Assembly (NCBI GenBank): GCA_016785225.1
Contig: JAFBJZ010000781.1
Span: 3,906,001-3,970,000, forward strand
Source of the DNA: Psettodes erumei
Lineage: Eukaryota; Chordata; Actinopteri; Pleuronectiformes; Psettodidae
DNA: 64,000 bases
Direction of reading: 5' to 3'
Part shown: in pieces, positions 25,601 through 39,720 of the stretch
Numbering within the stretch: position 1 is the first letter of the stretch
How the letters are laid out: each line of letters starts with the position of its first letter
The notes under the pieces: generated by a model
What the model saw: only the letters and a program-made list of their open reading frames with translations
Database searches by the model: none
Told to the model about the DNA's origin: nothing
Translations under genes and position numbers: made by a program

Positions 25601-28600
25601 CTTTTGGTGCGTTTAAATACGAGCGACTGGTTCCGACGGCAACTCCATTTCATAACCGGGGAAATTTTTGAAAAAGTCGCGTGACTTTTGCTCAGAGTCA
25701 GATTATTTTCTGACAGCAAGAAAAATAAAGACGTCAAAAAGAAATTACATGAGACCTTTGCAAAGAAAAGAGTCTTTTGACTGTCAATTCAAAGCACTAA
25801 AAAGCCACGATGGGTCTGGTGAGGTCTTATTATACCGCTCAGTTTCTCCCTTAGACATATCAGCGAACCAAAAGAAGCTAATTAAGCAGCTTAAAAGGTT
25901 CAAGTCTGATTGTGTGTTTAAAGGAGCAGCCTGGCTGACAAACGCACACTTCATCGTGCACTGTATCAGAAACCAAAAAAAAAACAATACCCGCACCTTT
26001 ATGACTCACTCTGATGCGTTATTAGGGCAGCACTGTACTGCAGGAAGGAGTGCTGTATATTGAAAGTAAAACGTAGAAATTCAGGAAATTTTGGATTTAA
26101 GATTTTATTTATATATTTCTTCAATCTTAATTATTTACTGGTGCCATTTCAGAGGTCACTGTAAATTTCAGTAAGAACTGGAAACACTGAGGTCGCTGTG
26201 AGCGTCGCTGTGTTTGTGTAATACAATTTTTTTAAAGGAATCTTTTGACCAGCATTTGAATAATAACTGCGAAAGACGAGCTCACAAATCCAATGGAATA
26301 AGAGAGAAAAGACAACGATAATATACAGTATCATATTTTCGGAGACGTTTTCGAGCAGCTGGTGTTCTTTTGATAATCGCCACAAAAGTCTCAGAAAAAC
26401 CCCAAATAAAACAAAGGAGAAAGGCTGCTTTCACTTCTTCACTCCGAATGCTCTCAGCCCTAAGGTTCAGCGGGAGGTGATGGAGGAACGTCCACGTGCT
26501 CTGTGCCGTTCCTAACACGCAAAAAAAACATGTTCTCCTGCTGTTAAAGTGGAGAAAAACACAGTTACAGTAGGAGTGACGCACACACCTTGGGAAAGAC
26601 TAACTTCAGCGTGGGGTGGGGGGGGCGACAATCAATCAGTAATCAGTTGTAAACAAACATGTTGGTCTGATGAGGTCGATGGTTGATTGTTATTTCACCT
26701 CAGCTGGGGGGGGGGGGTCTGCGAGGAAAGGGAATTAGGTAATTAGTAGAAGGGAAAAGTGCGAGGCTGATTTGACTTTGTTATGTGCGTTCGCAGCAGA
26801 TAAACGCTACCGCCCTTTTGAGCTCTGCAGAGTGACAGACCTAGAATCAGTTTGACCCCCAGACCCCATTAACCCCCAAGGGCCAGCAACCCTCCCCACT
26901 CCCTTTGACAACCGTATCCTTACAACTGCAGCCTGAATATGAGAGTGGGGGAGCATTAAACATGGAGGGGTGGGGGGTGGGGGAGGCACTTTAAGCATCT
27001 GCATGGGTTCTGCATGAGCCAATTTGAGAAAGGCACTTCCTCAAACTTGTCACAATCGCGGTTTTTCCATTGGGCAATCCCGAAAAGAAAACAGTGCGAG
27101 CGCTCGGGCTCGGCCGCAGCGAGCCGGAGCTGCGTCCAGTTCAATCGCACTCTGACCGGGAGCAATTCAAGGCGGCGCCAAAGACCAGCTGCGCTCGATC
27201 ACAACATCCTACGACTCCGAGTCGGGCAGAGCATTCTCCACGCACGAAACCTACCAGGTGCAGTCCGCTAGCGGGCAAGAAATGCTAACCAGCTGCTGTG
27301 ACTCGTTCGGCGAGAGGGTGGGAGGAGGGAATGCGCCTGGGAGGCAGTTTCACAGTCACCGCCACATACTTCCCTCTTTGGTTTCTGCCTGTTAACTCCA
27401 GGGTTCGTAAAGCGCACCGCGACATACCGAGGTTGTGTCGTTTCACCTGCTTTCATGAAACGAAATTTCAGCTCAATGTGCGGCGTGAAGTGCTCGCTGG
27501 TGGCAACAGTTAAATGTCCGTGAGCGATTAAAAGTGAAAATACACGGCTAATATGTTGACTCGTGATGTAATAATCAAACCCAGCCTACCAAACGACATC
27601 GGAAATCCAGGCCTCCATCAGATACCAAATAATCACCTGGCGCCCGAGCAGACAGGCTGAGCTGAGCTGTAGGTGGCCCCACTCTGCACTCATGATCCAT
27701 CATTCAGCCGATTCAGCACGTGGAATGAGGATGTCGATGCTCGCACGCTGGCTGACGGAGCTCGAGTCAAAAATCGAACAGGCGAATCAGTTAAGGTGAA
27801 GAAGCCGCCTTTCACCGCGGCTCGTCTTTTCAGGGAGCTCGTGCCCGCTGGCCTTGTACGGCGGACGTTGCGAAACCGAGCCTTTTCTCGCGGCGTGAGG
27901 CACTTTGATTCTGGATGAGAAAATCTCGAAGTTAAGGGAGGCGCGTTCAGCTTTCCGGCTTGTTGGCCGCGCGGGCCGGCGGCCGCAATCAAGGACGCGC
28001 GCAAACGGGTTACATTAACCTGATGCAATAACAGAGAAAGGCTGCGAAGCGTTTCCCCCGTGTTTTACATAACTGCACAAACAAATGCCCTTATGTTCCG
28101 TGCCAGTATCTGTCAGTGGAAAACACTGTGACATAATACCACAATAGCAGAAAAGCGGTTGTATAAGCAGCGGTACACACCAGCAGCAAAGCAGATGTTG
28201 TTGCAATGCGGCTTGAGCAACATTCTTGCAAGCTGTGTTTTTATGACACGTCCATAGATACGCTGTTTTCCTTACCTGCTTATGATTGTTGCATTATCAA
28301 ATGTTTTGGACAAAAATACCTTGTTTCACGGGACTGATATATATCGACTGTCGAAGGTGCGACCGCACTGATACTGATAGATTTCTGAAATGGGACGAGA
28401 CAATCCCAGTAATGCTGATGGAGCTGGATGTCGCCTTACACAACGCGTCTCTGGACACTGACCCGGACCCACTCGCTCACAGGTTGTCACGCAGCACGGA
28501 GGCACGCCCAGATTTCACTCTGGGTTTTCAGGGTCGCAGCGGCGGATGGCTTCTTACCGGGTCCGGTGGCCTAACCCCTCAGACTATGCGCTGTCCTGCG

Positions 28601-31600
28601 TCACTTTGCTCGGGTTGGGTTTATGTACGCTGCGGGTGACGTGGCGGACGGCGCCGTATGACCGCTTAGGGAGCTCGGGTATCGTGGGTTTGTTGCACTT
28701 GCCTCATAGCGCAGGCGTCCGGGCCTGTTCCGGGAAGCAGGTTTAACAAACTCTGAGTTACGGTTCCAGAAGAGCTGATCCGAGTTTGCTCACTCGCCTC
28801 CGAGCGCGTTGACTCTGAATTAAGCCCGTGGATGGGGAATGATAAGAAGCCGTCATTAACGGGGCTCGCATGACACGATTTACCACGGCGACGGGCACAT
28901 AAAGAGCAAATCCAATGGAGCCAAAAAGGTTAACGCGCCACCATATTTCAGCACGTAGTACATTTTAAAATAGTCGAAAGAAAGGCTATTAAAACAAGAC
29001 TTTGTGCGGACGATATTCAAAAACTCCCTTTTCAGCTACATTTAGTGTCAGACGCTTGTTCGGGCTCAGCGGGAGGAGGAGAGAAACCGGGGGTTTGCCG
29101 AGGAAAACCTGCCAGCGAACATGGCCCCGGTTTGTGAATGAAAAGAAGCGGTTCGGTTATTCAGAGACGGCTCAGATTTAAAAGGGATTTGGGGTTGGGT
29201 TGTTTTTTTTTGCACAGCTGTGTGTTTTGTTATGTCGGAGAGAAAAACCTGTAATCGTACTCCATTTTAAATCAGCCTGTTAACTGTTGGTGAAAACGCC
29301 GGAAGGAGCGCTCTCAGAGGTGGGCCTGTTTGTAATTAACGCACGCCGTTTATTTCATATACATTTCACTTTCTTTTATTTAGCTGTGTATTTGCAAACA
29401 GGGAAGTCAATCCTGTCTTCCCATTTTATTTTGACTGCGGTATGTTTAAAAAAAAAACAACAAAGTGCTTGTGACATCTCACATGTTTCTTTCATTTACA
29501 AGTGAAGTCCACTTCATGGGAAATCCCGACATAGCGAGTGTGTATCGCCATTCAATCCTGAGTTGGCGTTTGGACAATGCAGCTCAGACCAACTATTTTT
29601 GCTCTTGCTCTTAAAAAAAAAAAAAAAAACACATACTAAAAATATCCTTGTCTGGTCACTGGATTAATAATTACAGTGATAGTAAACCGGCTCTGTGAAA
29701 GTGACAGAGAGCCTCCTCTTAAAATAACACAGATGGGCAGCCCGAGTGAAAAAGCTGCAATTTACGGCATTCGAGAGTCTGAAGGGCAGACTTTGAATTT
29801 TTATAGAAATCTTTTGTGATCGGCGATGATGCAACACGCTCTTTCTTCTCAAAAGACTTCGCTGTGAGGATTTATCTTTTCCAGACAATAAAATGAGCAA
29901 GAACTCTCCCCTTTCCAGTTTCATAACAATGTTGTGTTTCATAATACGAGCAGAAATTGAACGAGCAGTGAAATGGTCTCCCTGGGGCACCGCAGTGAGT
30001 GCGGGATTATCTTTGCCCCCATTACCCTTTTGGATAAGGGGGAGATATCTCCTCACTCTCACTTAACTCTTGACAATCCATAAGCTGACACTGTACTACG
30101 AGCGCAGAGAACTCGAGCCAGCAATCTCATTCTGTTATGGATTATTAGCAGACTCTCCAGACTGCCTTGTCAGGCACACTAACTGTGTCCAGACACTATG
30201 ACTTAGTAGAATAATAACTGAATAAAGATGTTATTTTAACCTGTTCGCAGAATGATGTATCAGAACATCTACTAGGTCGATACTGGTAACGAGGCCCAAC
30301 GTAACTCTTGATGAAGATGTTTGTTATTTTCTCATGTTTTCGAGCAGAGGTGGGCCACAAACAGCAAAGTCTATATTTTAACGAGGCTGTGGCTTTTATT
30401 TTTTGGTCGTCAGCGACTGCGGGGATCACCAGACGAGATGCATCAAGGTCATGGCCTACCACCTCAGCGAAACGATTTCCTAGGGGAAACCCTGGGTTAC
30501 ATAATCAAAAGGAACTGCTCACTTAAATCATAAAGACGTATCGCTTACCACTAATGACATGTAGCTATGCAGACGGTTTCATTTTGTGTTTAACTTTGAG
30601 AGATGTTGCCATCACACATCACAAGACCATTTACGTCCACTATTTTGAGTTGGCAACAGAAGCTTCACAGACAGATATCTCACAGTCTGAGCACATGAAA
30701 CTGAAACTATTTATATAGCTAGATACCACCAGTAGAACAAACTTTTGAGCAAAAAAAAAAAACAAAACGACTGCAGTCCCAAGAAAGTGCACAAGTATGT
30801 CATGCTCTGTGGCTGCTGACAAAGCCTCATGGGTGAATGAGGAGCACAATGAGCTCAGCCCCAGAGACGGTGTAACATCAGGTGGCCCAGCCATTAAAAT
30901 GTTGAAAATTTCTTCCAGTCCAAAGATTATTCTACATTAGTAACAGAATTAACACAACAGAAAGGGCCCTTTTCAAACTGAAAGCCAATGTAAGCATTAG
31001 ATATTATGTAAACATGGTCTGAATGAAACGGGTAACCCATTAACTAGTTTCTGTAACATTCACACAAAAGAGGGTCAAAGCTATAGAGACCTAATGCAGC
31101 GTTGTTTTATCTAAAGCATATTCAGTGTATACGGCATAACGGAAGAAATGTGACGTGTTTAGATTATTTTGGAGTGTAACCTTATCTTAACTAAAGCTTC
31201 ATCTTAACTAAGCCAGGGGCGGTGATAATGGCACAAAGAAATGCCCTCAAACTGCTAAGTCACAGCCAAAAGGTGTGTTATTATCATGGCATCTGACCGC
31301 TTCGCGTGCAAGTGGCTGTAAAGACCGGGCCCCTGACGTAAACAGACGTCCACTCACAACAATACATGTTTACTATGTTTACGTCAGTGCTCATCTAGTC
31401 ATTACCAAAGAGTCTCTGGCTGTGCTGTTAAGCGTGTCTGTGGAAATGTGCCTGCTCTCAAAGTTTGACAACACCACGCTCGGTTGGCAGCCTTAAACAA
31501 TAACGCTTGCGCCAGCAAATGGATACCTATACTTAACAGGAGTGAGTCTGAAAGCAGCCTACCTACAAATAACGCCCACGCGTTGGAAGCAGGCTGAGAC

Positions 31601-31869
31601 CTAAAAACCGCAGTCCAACTCAAAAAGCATGTATGGTGTCACAGCAGGAACTCAACAATCCGACACAACCAGCCATTTAACGCTAACTCACCTATAGTTC
31701 CCATTTACTCGGAACGGTGACGTGACATCAAGCTGGCCGGGCAACTACAATAAACAAATCGTGTCTTATCAGCCATATAACAACAAAGCAATGCGCTACC
31801 GGCTAACACAAGTTCGGCCATAGCGCGTAAAGTAACCTTCATGTAAAACCAGTGTTTACAAACGTAAAC

Positions 31870-32130
31870 CGGGCGCTTTTTGCTTAGCTAAGTTAGCAGG
31901 CTAAGTAAGTTAGCCAGACACCTCAAATATTAACACATAGTAGACAGTTGGCATTAATCTTCAACAGTGGATGTCGGTGGTGCTGTGGGGGGATGATCTG
32001 TTTACACAGAGATTAGCGTTGCGAGATTGATTTCGTGCAGTACAATTGGCGTTAGCTACTCCGCAGTTCTGACAGCTAGCTTAGATAGCTAGCACCATTA
32101 GCCATTAGCTAGCTTAGCCTAGCCATATAG
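31870..32130. repeat. GCTA/GTTAGC-rich low-complexity stretch beside the promoter
   Basis: The sequence repeats short units such as gctagctta, gttagc and cattagcc many times (for example 32070-32125). I have seen such gctagc/gttagc-rich DNA near teleost 5' ends, but this is an impression, not a measured enrichment. It lies in the presumed first intron, 300-560 bp downstream of the proposed donor. Confidence 0.5.
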
Positions 32131-32369
32131 CACGTGTTCCTGATTTATAAAATAATTAACTAGCCGATGATGGCCAGACTACCATGGGTACTGTCGTGAG
32201 GTGAGCATCCAGCTGAACTTGAACTGCTCTCTAGCATTACATTTCCCAAATGTTCGACGACCCGCGTAGATAAAGGAAACGTATAGCCACGAAAAGGTCA
32301 ATACAGCTATGTATGTTTCTCCTCCAAAGAATAGCCGGACCCCGTCGTCCAACAACAGAACAGACAGAA

Positions 32370-32394
32370 CCCCCCGCCACCCCACCCCACCCCC
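32370..32394 (-). repeat. C-rich tract / G-quadruplex motif next to the exon 1 donor
   Basis: The plus strand carries C6, C4, C4 and C5 runs with short spacers. On the transcribed strand, four G-runs follow the proposed 5' splice site at 32431 by about 37 nt. Confidence 0.85.
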
Positions 32395-32430
32395 AAACCA
32401 ACGGACAGGCAGCAATGGAAGCTAACTAAC

Positions 32431-32700
32431 CTTAGCGGCGGGGCAAGAGAAACCATTCGGCGGTGTTGTCGTACAGTAGCCAATGTCCCAATCCTCGACA
32501 GTCGGTCCGATTTCGCTTAAAGAGCTTCTCGCTTCGACTGAGTGTCTCGCCCCTGAATTAATCCACACAAAAGGAGAGTGTTCGTTTTCATTTGTTCCGC
32601 TGCCGGTTTTCAGCTATGCCGTGCCTGTTCCTGCACAACACAGTGGTCTCGTACTATTCCCTGAGCCGCTGCTGCTGAGACCATAGCTGGGCTGAACCGC
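32431..32700 (-). promoter_or_regulatory. ncor2: Probable ncor2 promoter and non-coding exon 1
   Basis: A good minus-strand donor (CGCTAAG|GTTAGT) ends at 32431. The 270 bp upstream on the minus strand are CpG-bearing, lack a long ORF and are flanked by a (CT)7 run at 32701-32714 and a GGTGGGGCG GC-box-like motif at about 32733-32741. A CCAAT sequence lies at 32480-32484. Composition changes from CpG-rich (left) to CpG-poor (right) here. The first coding exon at 15.1 kb starts with a 5' UTR behind a splice acceptor, so an upstream non-coding exon must exist. The transcription start is not resolved, and assignment of this exon to ncor2 is inference. Confidence 0.5.
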
Positions 32701-33113
32701 CTCTCTCTCTCTCAATAGGTCCGCATGCTCTCTCGCCCCACCTCTTTACTCAAGGACTGCACATTTCCCGTGCCCACAACAAATTCACTGATTTATTGAT
32801 GTAGTCTTAAATCAGTGATTTTCATATGGCACCAACACAAAATTGTTCTGACTACTGAGGATGTGCCAGTGCCTGATGGCCATTTCTACACGTGACCTGC
32901 ACACAGCATCTTTCTGTACATATTATCTAAATGAATATGTTATTTCCTCAGTCTACTGTAGATTTCTGTAAGCAGATGTATGTTATGCATATGATCTGCT
33001 AAAAAAAGTTACACTGTGCAATTGCTGATCTGCAGACATTTCTTTTCTTTAAAATACATATAGCTTATATTTCTATCTATGTAACAAGAATCTACCAAAT
33101 GTAATAGTTGCCT

Positions 33114-33143
33114 CTGTCTATCTATCTATCTCTCTATCTATCT
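33114..33143. repeat. (TCTA)n microsatellite, imperfect
   Basis: TCTA/TCTC units repeat over about 30 bases. Confidence 0.93.
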
Positions 33144-36100
33144 TAGTGTAACTACATCCCATGCTCTTCAAATTACAGGCACACATTGTCATATCATCAT
33201 GAACACACTGCCTCTCTGAGGACAAAACCTCCTGTATTCTGTCTTTCTCCCTCCCTCCCTTGTTCCAGTCTGAACTCATGGGTCCCAAAAGGGGTCAGCT
33301 GAAGCGTTGACACTCCAGGAAGTCTACATCTGTGCTGCTTGATGCCTATGGAGAAGTACAAGCTGTGAATACAGTGACTTAACACTGAGGGATAGCATTT
33401 GGGAGATCACAACATCCCATGCTGTGTGTATAGTTGATGACTCCGCTGAAGCCAGTGTCCACTAAATGGTCTGAAACCTCTCTGTCCGCTTTGCACCGCT
33501 TCTAAAAGCGCCACCCATACTGAAGCTATTCCCTCACAGAAAAAGATTGTGTTTTAAAGTATTTAAGCCAGTCAGCAGGGGCCATTAAAGTAAGAAACTT
33601 GCTGCTACATAATCCTGGCATTGACAGGTGAAGGTAATTAGTTTCATTTCATTTTATATTGTATTATTTTGGTTATGCGCTAAGTCATTCAACTTGGACA
33701 AGGTGTTGGCAGCCTGACATTGCCATATAACTATCTGGCACACATAAGGTAGGCTATATCTTGACCTAAATTTTAGTGGCAGCCTTTCCTATGATGTCAG
33801 ATGGGATTGTTTTCTTTGCCCGTGTTTTTCTTTCTGCTCTGTGGTTTGGAAGACCCCCTCTAACCATCAGCATAACCACCATCTATTCATCAGGCCATCA
33901 CAGAGCAGGAAAGAGAACTGTTTATTTCAGCTGGGCTTTCCAGGCAGCCGTCGGTATATGTTATCCCCTATCTCTGCAATGCCCAATTTGTCAGCTCACT
34001 GATAAAGCACAAATGTTTGAGAAACATTTTCTCACTTGCCAGTTTTGATGTCAGCAGCCGTTTCATCTGCAGCCAGATCCCCCGTAGAGTTAAATGGAGC
34101 TTCAGACGAAGCCCAAGTGAACGGAGGAACTTTCCTGAGTACCCATAATCTCAAAATGAGTAAATCCTTTGTATCTAAACAAGGGGCACTTTCAGCGATT
34201 GCAAAAATAAATTTGCAGTCCACTTGAGGGGGAACACCTGAGGTATCTCTTCTACAAGTTATGAAAAGAGAACTGGGGAGGATTGTTTCAATAGATCCAG
34301 AGCCCACATGAAAAGAACCACTGAGAGTGTATGCATCAGCTAAGCAGACTAAAGCGATTTCAAAAGGCTGTCAGTTGATAGATGCACCGCAGACAGTCAT
34401 TACAGTTCTGAAATAAAAGATGAACAACAGACAATCTTTCAGAACAGAGAAGAGGCTGGAGGGAAAATCTTCATCAAAACAGCACTCTTAAAAGATGAGC
34501 TGCCATGCAGATTCTACCAGATTAACGGCGCTCCCCTTTGTGGATATCAGCTTTCATTACAAATTCAAATAGTGTTTTGCTGGTGCCATCTTACAAAACT
34601 GTGGCTGATTAGAAACATTATTACACTTTATTACCATTCTTAGTTTTCTGTTGTCTTAAGGGGCAATAGACAATAGACAGTTAGACTTCAACTAATTGGA
34701 TTCAAGCAGAGTTAAATCAGAAACATACAATCTAATAAACATGGAATATCTCGATGTACTATGTTATTTTCAGATGCAGATGATGGATACTATGTGGCAC
34801 ATGTTGCTATTTATAACAGTGGTATAATTACATGTCAGGTTCTTCCCTTGGCTATAATGTTCATTTTTAGCTGAAACATTATTCATTCTGCCATCGCTGG
34901 CATTTATTATTGTCACGAATGGGCTCGAGTCAAACAGCATGGGAAAATTATCTTTCTCTGTCGATATCATCAGACGCAGAGGGTGAGAGAGGAGCCTGTT
35001 TCTCTATCCGCTTAATCCTGACACCATTATCCCGGTTTCATCAACAAATCAGTCTCGGTTTACGATGCAAAGTCAGGGCTGAAATTTATTCACAGCCACA
35101 TGGTTTCACCTGGCTGCCTCCTCCCTGCCACAATAAAAACAGCACTGAAAGCCGAAATCATAGCATCTCACTGAAGAGTGTAACGACTGCCTGCATTGTT
35201 GGAATTCCGGCTTGACTTCCTGAGTCTGTCCACATTGGCCGACCGCCAGCACAAACTTTTCTCTCATTTTTTCCCTTTTCCTTCCTTTTATCAACATCAC
35301 ATGTAGACTAATTTATTTTTTATTTTACTGTTGAGACATATCAAGAGTCTTTCCAACCTCACCCACATGTAATACAAAAGTTGGATTATGTGTCTTTGTT
35401 ACATTACATATTCATTCATTTTAACAGCATTTTTTAAAAAATCCCGTATATTGTTATAGTATAATATGTGCAGGGCATCCTTTGAAAACTATCTGGCACG
35501 TCTTTGATTTAACCTACAGACCAAATAACCCCAGTAACGGACACACCACTTGCAAGAGTTGCTTAATAATTTGGATTAGACAATTTTAAGAGCAACTTGC
35601 AACCAAATAATTAATGAGCATATCTCATACTGCTTAATGTGCTTCAGTAACATATCTGAACAGGTAATAAGAGACATGCCATGATGTCATGTGTTCTCTG
35701 TTTTCATGAGGCAATTCGTGCTCGAATTTCTCTGGTGTTACTGGCTGCCATGGGTGCGACAGACATATTCACACTTGTCCCATGTCCAGGCGAACCCCTG
35801 TAATGAAACTGGCACTTGCACAGCGTTGCAGGAGCTTAGCTCAGTCAACCATCTGTTAGGTTGCATGGATTCATACGGGGTAAACTAGAGTGGACCTTGT
35901 ATGGACATGTTCCAGCATGACTGTCATGACTTCAATGTTCACCATGAAATGAACAACCAGCTCCCCCCCTCCCCATTTCTTTCTCTTTCTAATGGAAAGA
36001 ACATGTGAGGAGAGTATGATTCACTGCCTTTCATGTTTAATCCAGGTTTCAGTACTTTAAATAAATTAGATACAGAGACATGAGACGGCATATATTACGC

Positions 36101-39100
36101 ATGTGTGCCAACATTCACACATGGATCAAATTATGGCGTAGATAAGACTATTCAGAAATATTTAATCGCTAGTCAGTCTAAATATTTGCCCTCTGATCGT
36201 ATGCCACAACAGCTACAGAAAGTAATAGTGATAAAATTGATGCCTTTTACAGATGAAATCAGGTCGTGGTGTTGTGGACGTTCTTCAGCACATGATGTGT
36301 GTGTGTGATAAAGCTTGGCAGTTGAGAGGCACATCGTGATGAAAGAGCAGGAGGAAATCAAAGTGGCATTCTGCTAGCGTGCATACAGGATCGATAGTTT
36401 GTTGACCTTTTTCAGGCAAAATGTAGCAAGTCTGACTTCCAATAATGGACACCATGTCTGGCAGAAAAAAAAAATCACATTTGATCCTGGGCTGAAGATA
36501 AGAGTTCTATTAGTCCTTTCCTGCAAGGACACCTAAGGAATTCCTTTCTCTTGCCTCAAGGACAGAGCTGGTTTTGGCTGTAGCTTTCTTGCTAAGTGGC
36601 TGAGCCATAAGCCCAGAGGTGGATAGCTGCTGCTCAGCCAACTCAAATACAGCTCTGTAGGAAGTGCTGAGCTGGGTGGACGTGCAATGCTGCAACTAAT
36701 GTTAAAAGCTCAGCCGGTGCTGAGTCTTCCAGCACTTCAGAGCACATCACTGTCGATCCAGCCTTTTGTTCATTGCATGATAACAGGCTATGGGCCCACA
36801 GGCTGTTTACCTCTTCACTTCCAAATAAAGCAGTCACAGGCAGGGAATAGTTCCTGGGAAGATGTGTGGGAGGGAGAATACTATGATTTCCACAGGGGGG
36901 AAAAAAGGGAGGAAAGAAGGACTGGGGTGTATATGGGTTGCCATAGCACTATATAAGGGAGGAAGAAGAAGAATAGCGGTATTTTCAGTGGGAGGACAGA
37001 AAGGGGAGGGGTTCAGAAGAGTGCAGAACCCCCATAAATAAAACTAATGAAATGGCAGTTGAGTCTGGAGAAAGGTGGAATGGCTGGTTGGGTCTTACCC
37101 ACTGTCTGATTTATCCTCAGTGTCCCTGTGAGCACAGCGGGGAGATCCATTACCTCACCTCATCAATAACATCCCATGGACAGGGAAAAAGGCCTACCTT
37201 CCACACTGACACCCACCCCAGGGACCAGCTCAGAGGGCTCATTCAGTGGGGGAGGGGAGGCCAGCGTAATGTAGTCACACATAGAGAGCAAAATTGTCTA
37301 AGCTGGGGGATGGGTTACTTTAGGGGAGCAGTGCAGGGGGTAGCTCGACGTACACAACACAACCCACTCAGCATATTGCAGCAACTAACGATCACATGCA
37401 TCTTACGGGCCACTGATGTATTAGCGAATTGGACACGGTGTCTTTATTGTAATTCCATGGGTGGATGGTGGAAACATAAGCATACAGCTATCATCAAGAG
37501 AATGTCAACACACAGACTCGTAAATGATTGACAAGCTTCACCTACTTCATAAGCAATGCTGTCAATAAGCTGGAACACTACAGGTGTACACATGCCTAAG
37601 ATTATGATGTACTACAAACAGAGCGTTCATTTTAAATAATCCTAGAGAGGCAGACTGAAAATATAAAGGTGCAATAGTTCTTTACACTAAGAGCAGAGTG
37701 GAATTAAAGAAATGTGTGCGATGGAAATAATAAGGCCTTGGAAGTATTTTACACCAGGAATGAGGTGAAATGTCAACAGAGCTTATAGTCTAGAGGGAGT
37801 TGATAACAGTACAGAAATAAGAACAGAGTGCACTGGCAGATTGACTGAAGTAATCTCTGTCACACACTCCCTCACTCCGTGCATGTATGTGTGAGAATGA
37901 GCTTTCATGTGCTTTTTGCAGTGAGATCACAAGGTACTGACAGTGTCTGTGTTAAGGCTGAGTAAGACACCCCGAGGGAAGGGCTTTTCAGCAGCATGGT
38001 AAAAAGGAAGAAGCTCCAACATGCCACAGAAAAGATGGAGTGTAACATCAACAACATTATCAATCGCTCCCCATCTTTGAGCCCCCCCAACTGCTGCAGT
38101 GTCAACTGAGCAAATGTTAGATTTAATCCCACAATTGAGGATTTCACTGCTTGTACCTTGAGTCAAGAATCCAGATTTGCCCTCTAAGAGATCCTGCAGT
38201 AAAATAACCCATTGCTTTGAGGTGTTTGAACAGGAAAAGCAAAGTTATTTTAGCCTTTTAGAAACTGAAATCATATCAAATGCACATCTCTCCTCAAAGC
38301 TAAGTCTTTACACTCCGCGGTGTCATAGCCATCTATCCTCTCTGTGTTGTGAGACAACATACTGAGCCTTAGTGGGGGCTACTCTGAGCCTTAGAACAGA
38401 CAGATGACCTGATGATCTTTCTGTCACAGTCAAAAAAGCATACGCATGGAGCTTTCCCAAGATAAACAGATTTTTTTTAGGAGCAATAGTGCAATTGCAC
38501 ATCATCAGCATTAAAATAGCAGAATTCAAACTAAACTAGTTTAGTTTACTACCATACATATACATATACTGTACATATAGTTGCTGTAGCCTACAAAACA
38601 ATTTGATACTGTATATTGAACTGTATATAACAGTATAATATGGTAAAAGAAGACAGAGCTATTTACTGCTGTGACACAAGTTTAATAGTTCCCAGCAGTC
38701 GGTTCCTCTACATTTGCTGCTCCCTTGAGAATAGTCATTTATAATGTTTTTGTAAAACAGAAGGGATAATGAAAGCAAAGCAGGTGACACTCAAAGGTTA
38801 CTTGGCTGTCAAACATGCTATTGCCCAGATTGCTCTAAAAACAGTGATATTTGTAAGTTCAGTATTTGTCTCTGAGGCAATGAAACAGAATCACATGGAA
38901 ATATAACTGTAATAAGACAAGAAATGTATCATGGCAGTCAAACCTACAGTTCATGATTCTTGGGCGTTAGAGCAGCAGGAATAAACTACAGTATAAACAC
39001 AACACTGACCTCTTATAACCTAGTAGATACGACAAACCTATTAGCAAACAGCTACCTGTTTACACATCCAGCAGCAGATACGGGGCAACACATAAGCACA

Positions 39101-39429
39101 CATTTGAAGTCATGTGTCCGGCCGCCTGAAATGTAAGCCCAATATTTTCACACTAAGCTTTTTTAAAATATATGTATGTATATATGCCTTTTTACCTGCT
39201 AAATGCTATATAGTTGCTAACTTTCTTGGTTTGCTATTTGGTGCTGGGCAGTTCACGTACATTGGGTTTTTGGAGCTTTTTGCTGAAAACAATTGTCTTT
39301 TTTGACTCAAAACAGTGCTGCTGGATAGGCCAGAAAACCAAAACCAAAACAGCACTGCACAGTTGGGTGACAATTCACTGCGACCAATCCCTTTCACATT
39401 AGAGATAAGCAACTGTATCTATTTCCTTA

Positions 39430-39720
39430 GAATAGGGGTTTATAGCCATGCTTGTGTCTCTGTGAGGCTGTAGAAACAACCATACTCCAAACTGAGTGCC
39501 AATATCAGCATGCTAACATACTCATAACGACAGTGCTAACACTCTGATATTTAGAAGTTTCTAAACAGGACCCCAGATTAGGCTGGTGGAAATGCAGGCA
39601 TTTAGTCTTAAATCAGTTGGCTTTATTCACTAGAGATGAATCAGATTTATCGAAAAAGAGCAAACTCTCCAGTAGGTGATGAGATATTTCAGTCTTGACC
39701 AAAGCAGAAGGATGACCAAC
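39430..39720 (-). repeat. Dispersed fish repeat fragment(s)
   Basis: The block at 39430-39550 (tctgtgaggctgta, atcagcatgctaacatactc) and the block at 39666-39690 (gagatatttcagtcttgacc) resemble parts of a repeat that I remember as very common in percomorph genomes. The first block is in reverse orientation and the second in forward orientation. The family name is not known to me. Confidence 0.55.

Larger units (their letters stand above)
15115..32430 (-). other. ncor2: Large presumed first intron of ncor2, CpG-rich
   Basis: About 17.3 kb separate the proposed non-coding exon from the first coding exon. No protein-coding exon was recognised on either strand. Long stretches (roughly 18.4-19.8, 20.8-22.0, 23.0-25.6 and 27.0-29.1 kb) are dense in CpG, whereas 17.4-17.66 kb is strongly AT-rich. 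A 185-codon plus-strand ORF at 19745-20302 is judged a by-product of GC richness. Further untranslated exons or enhancers could be hidden here but cannot be called by eye. Confidence 0.6.

Noticed and set aside
25668..26063. 131-codon plus-strand ORF in the ncor2 intron
   Set aside because: Composition and lack of motifs suggest a chance frame.
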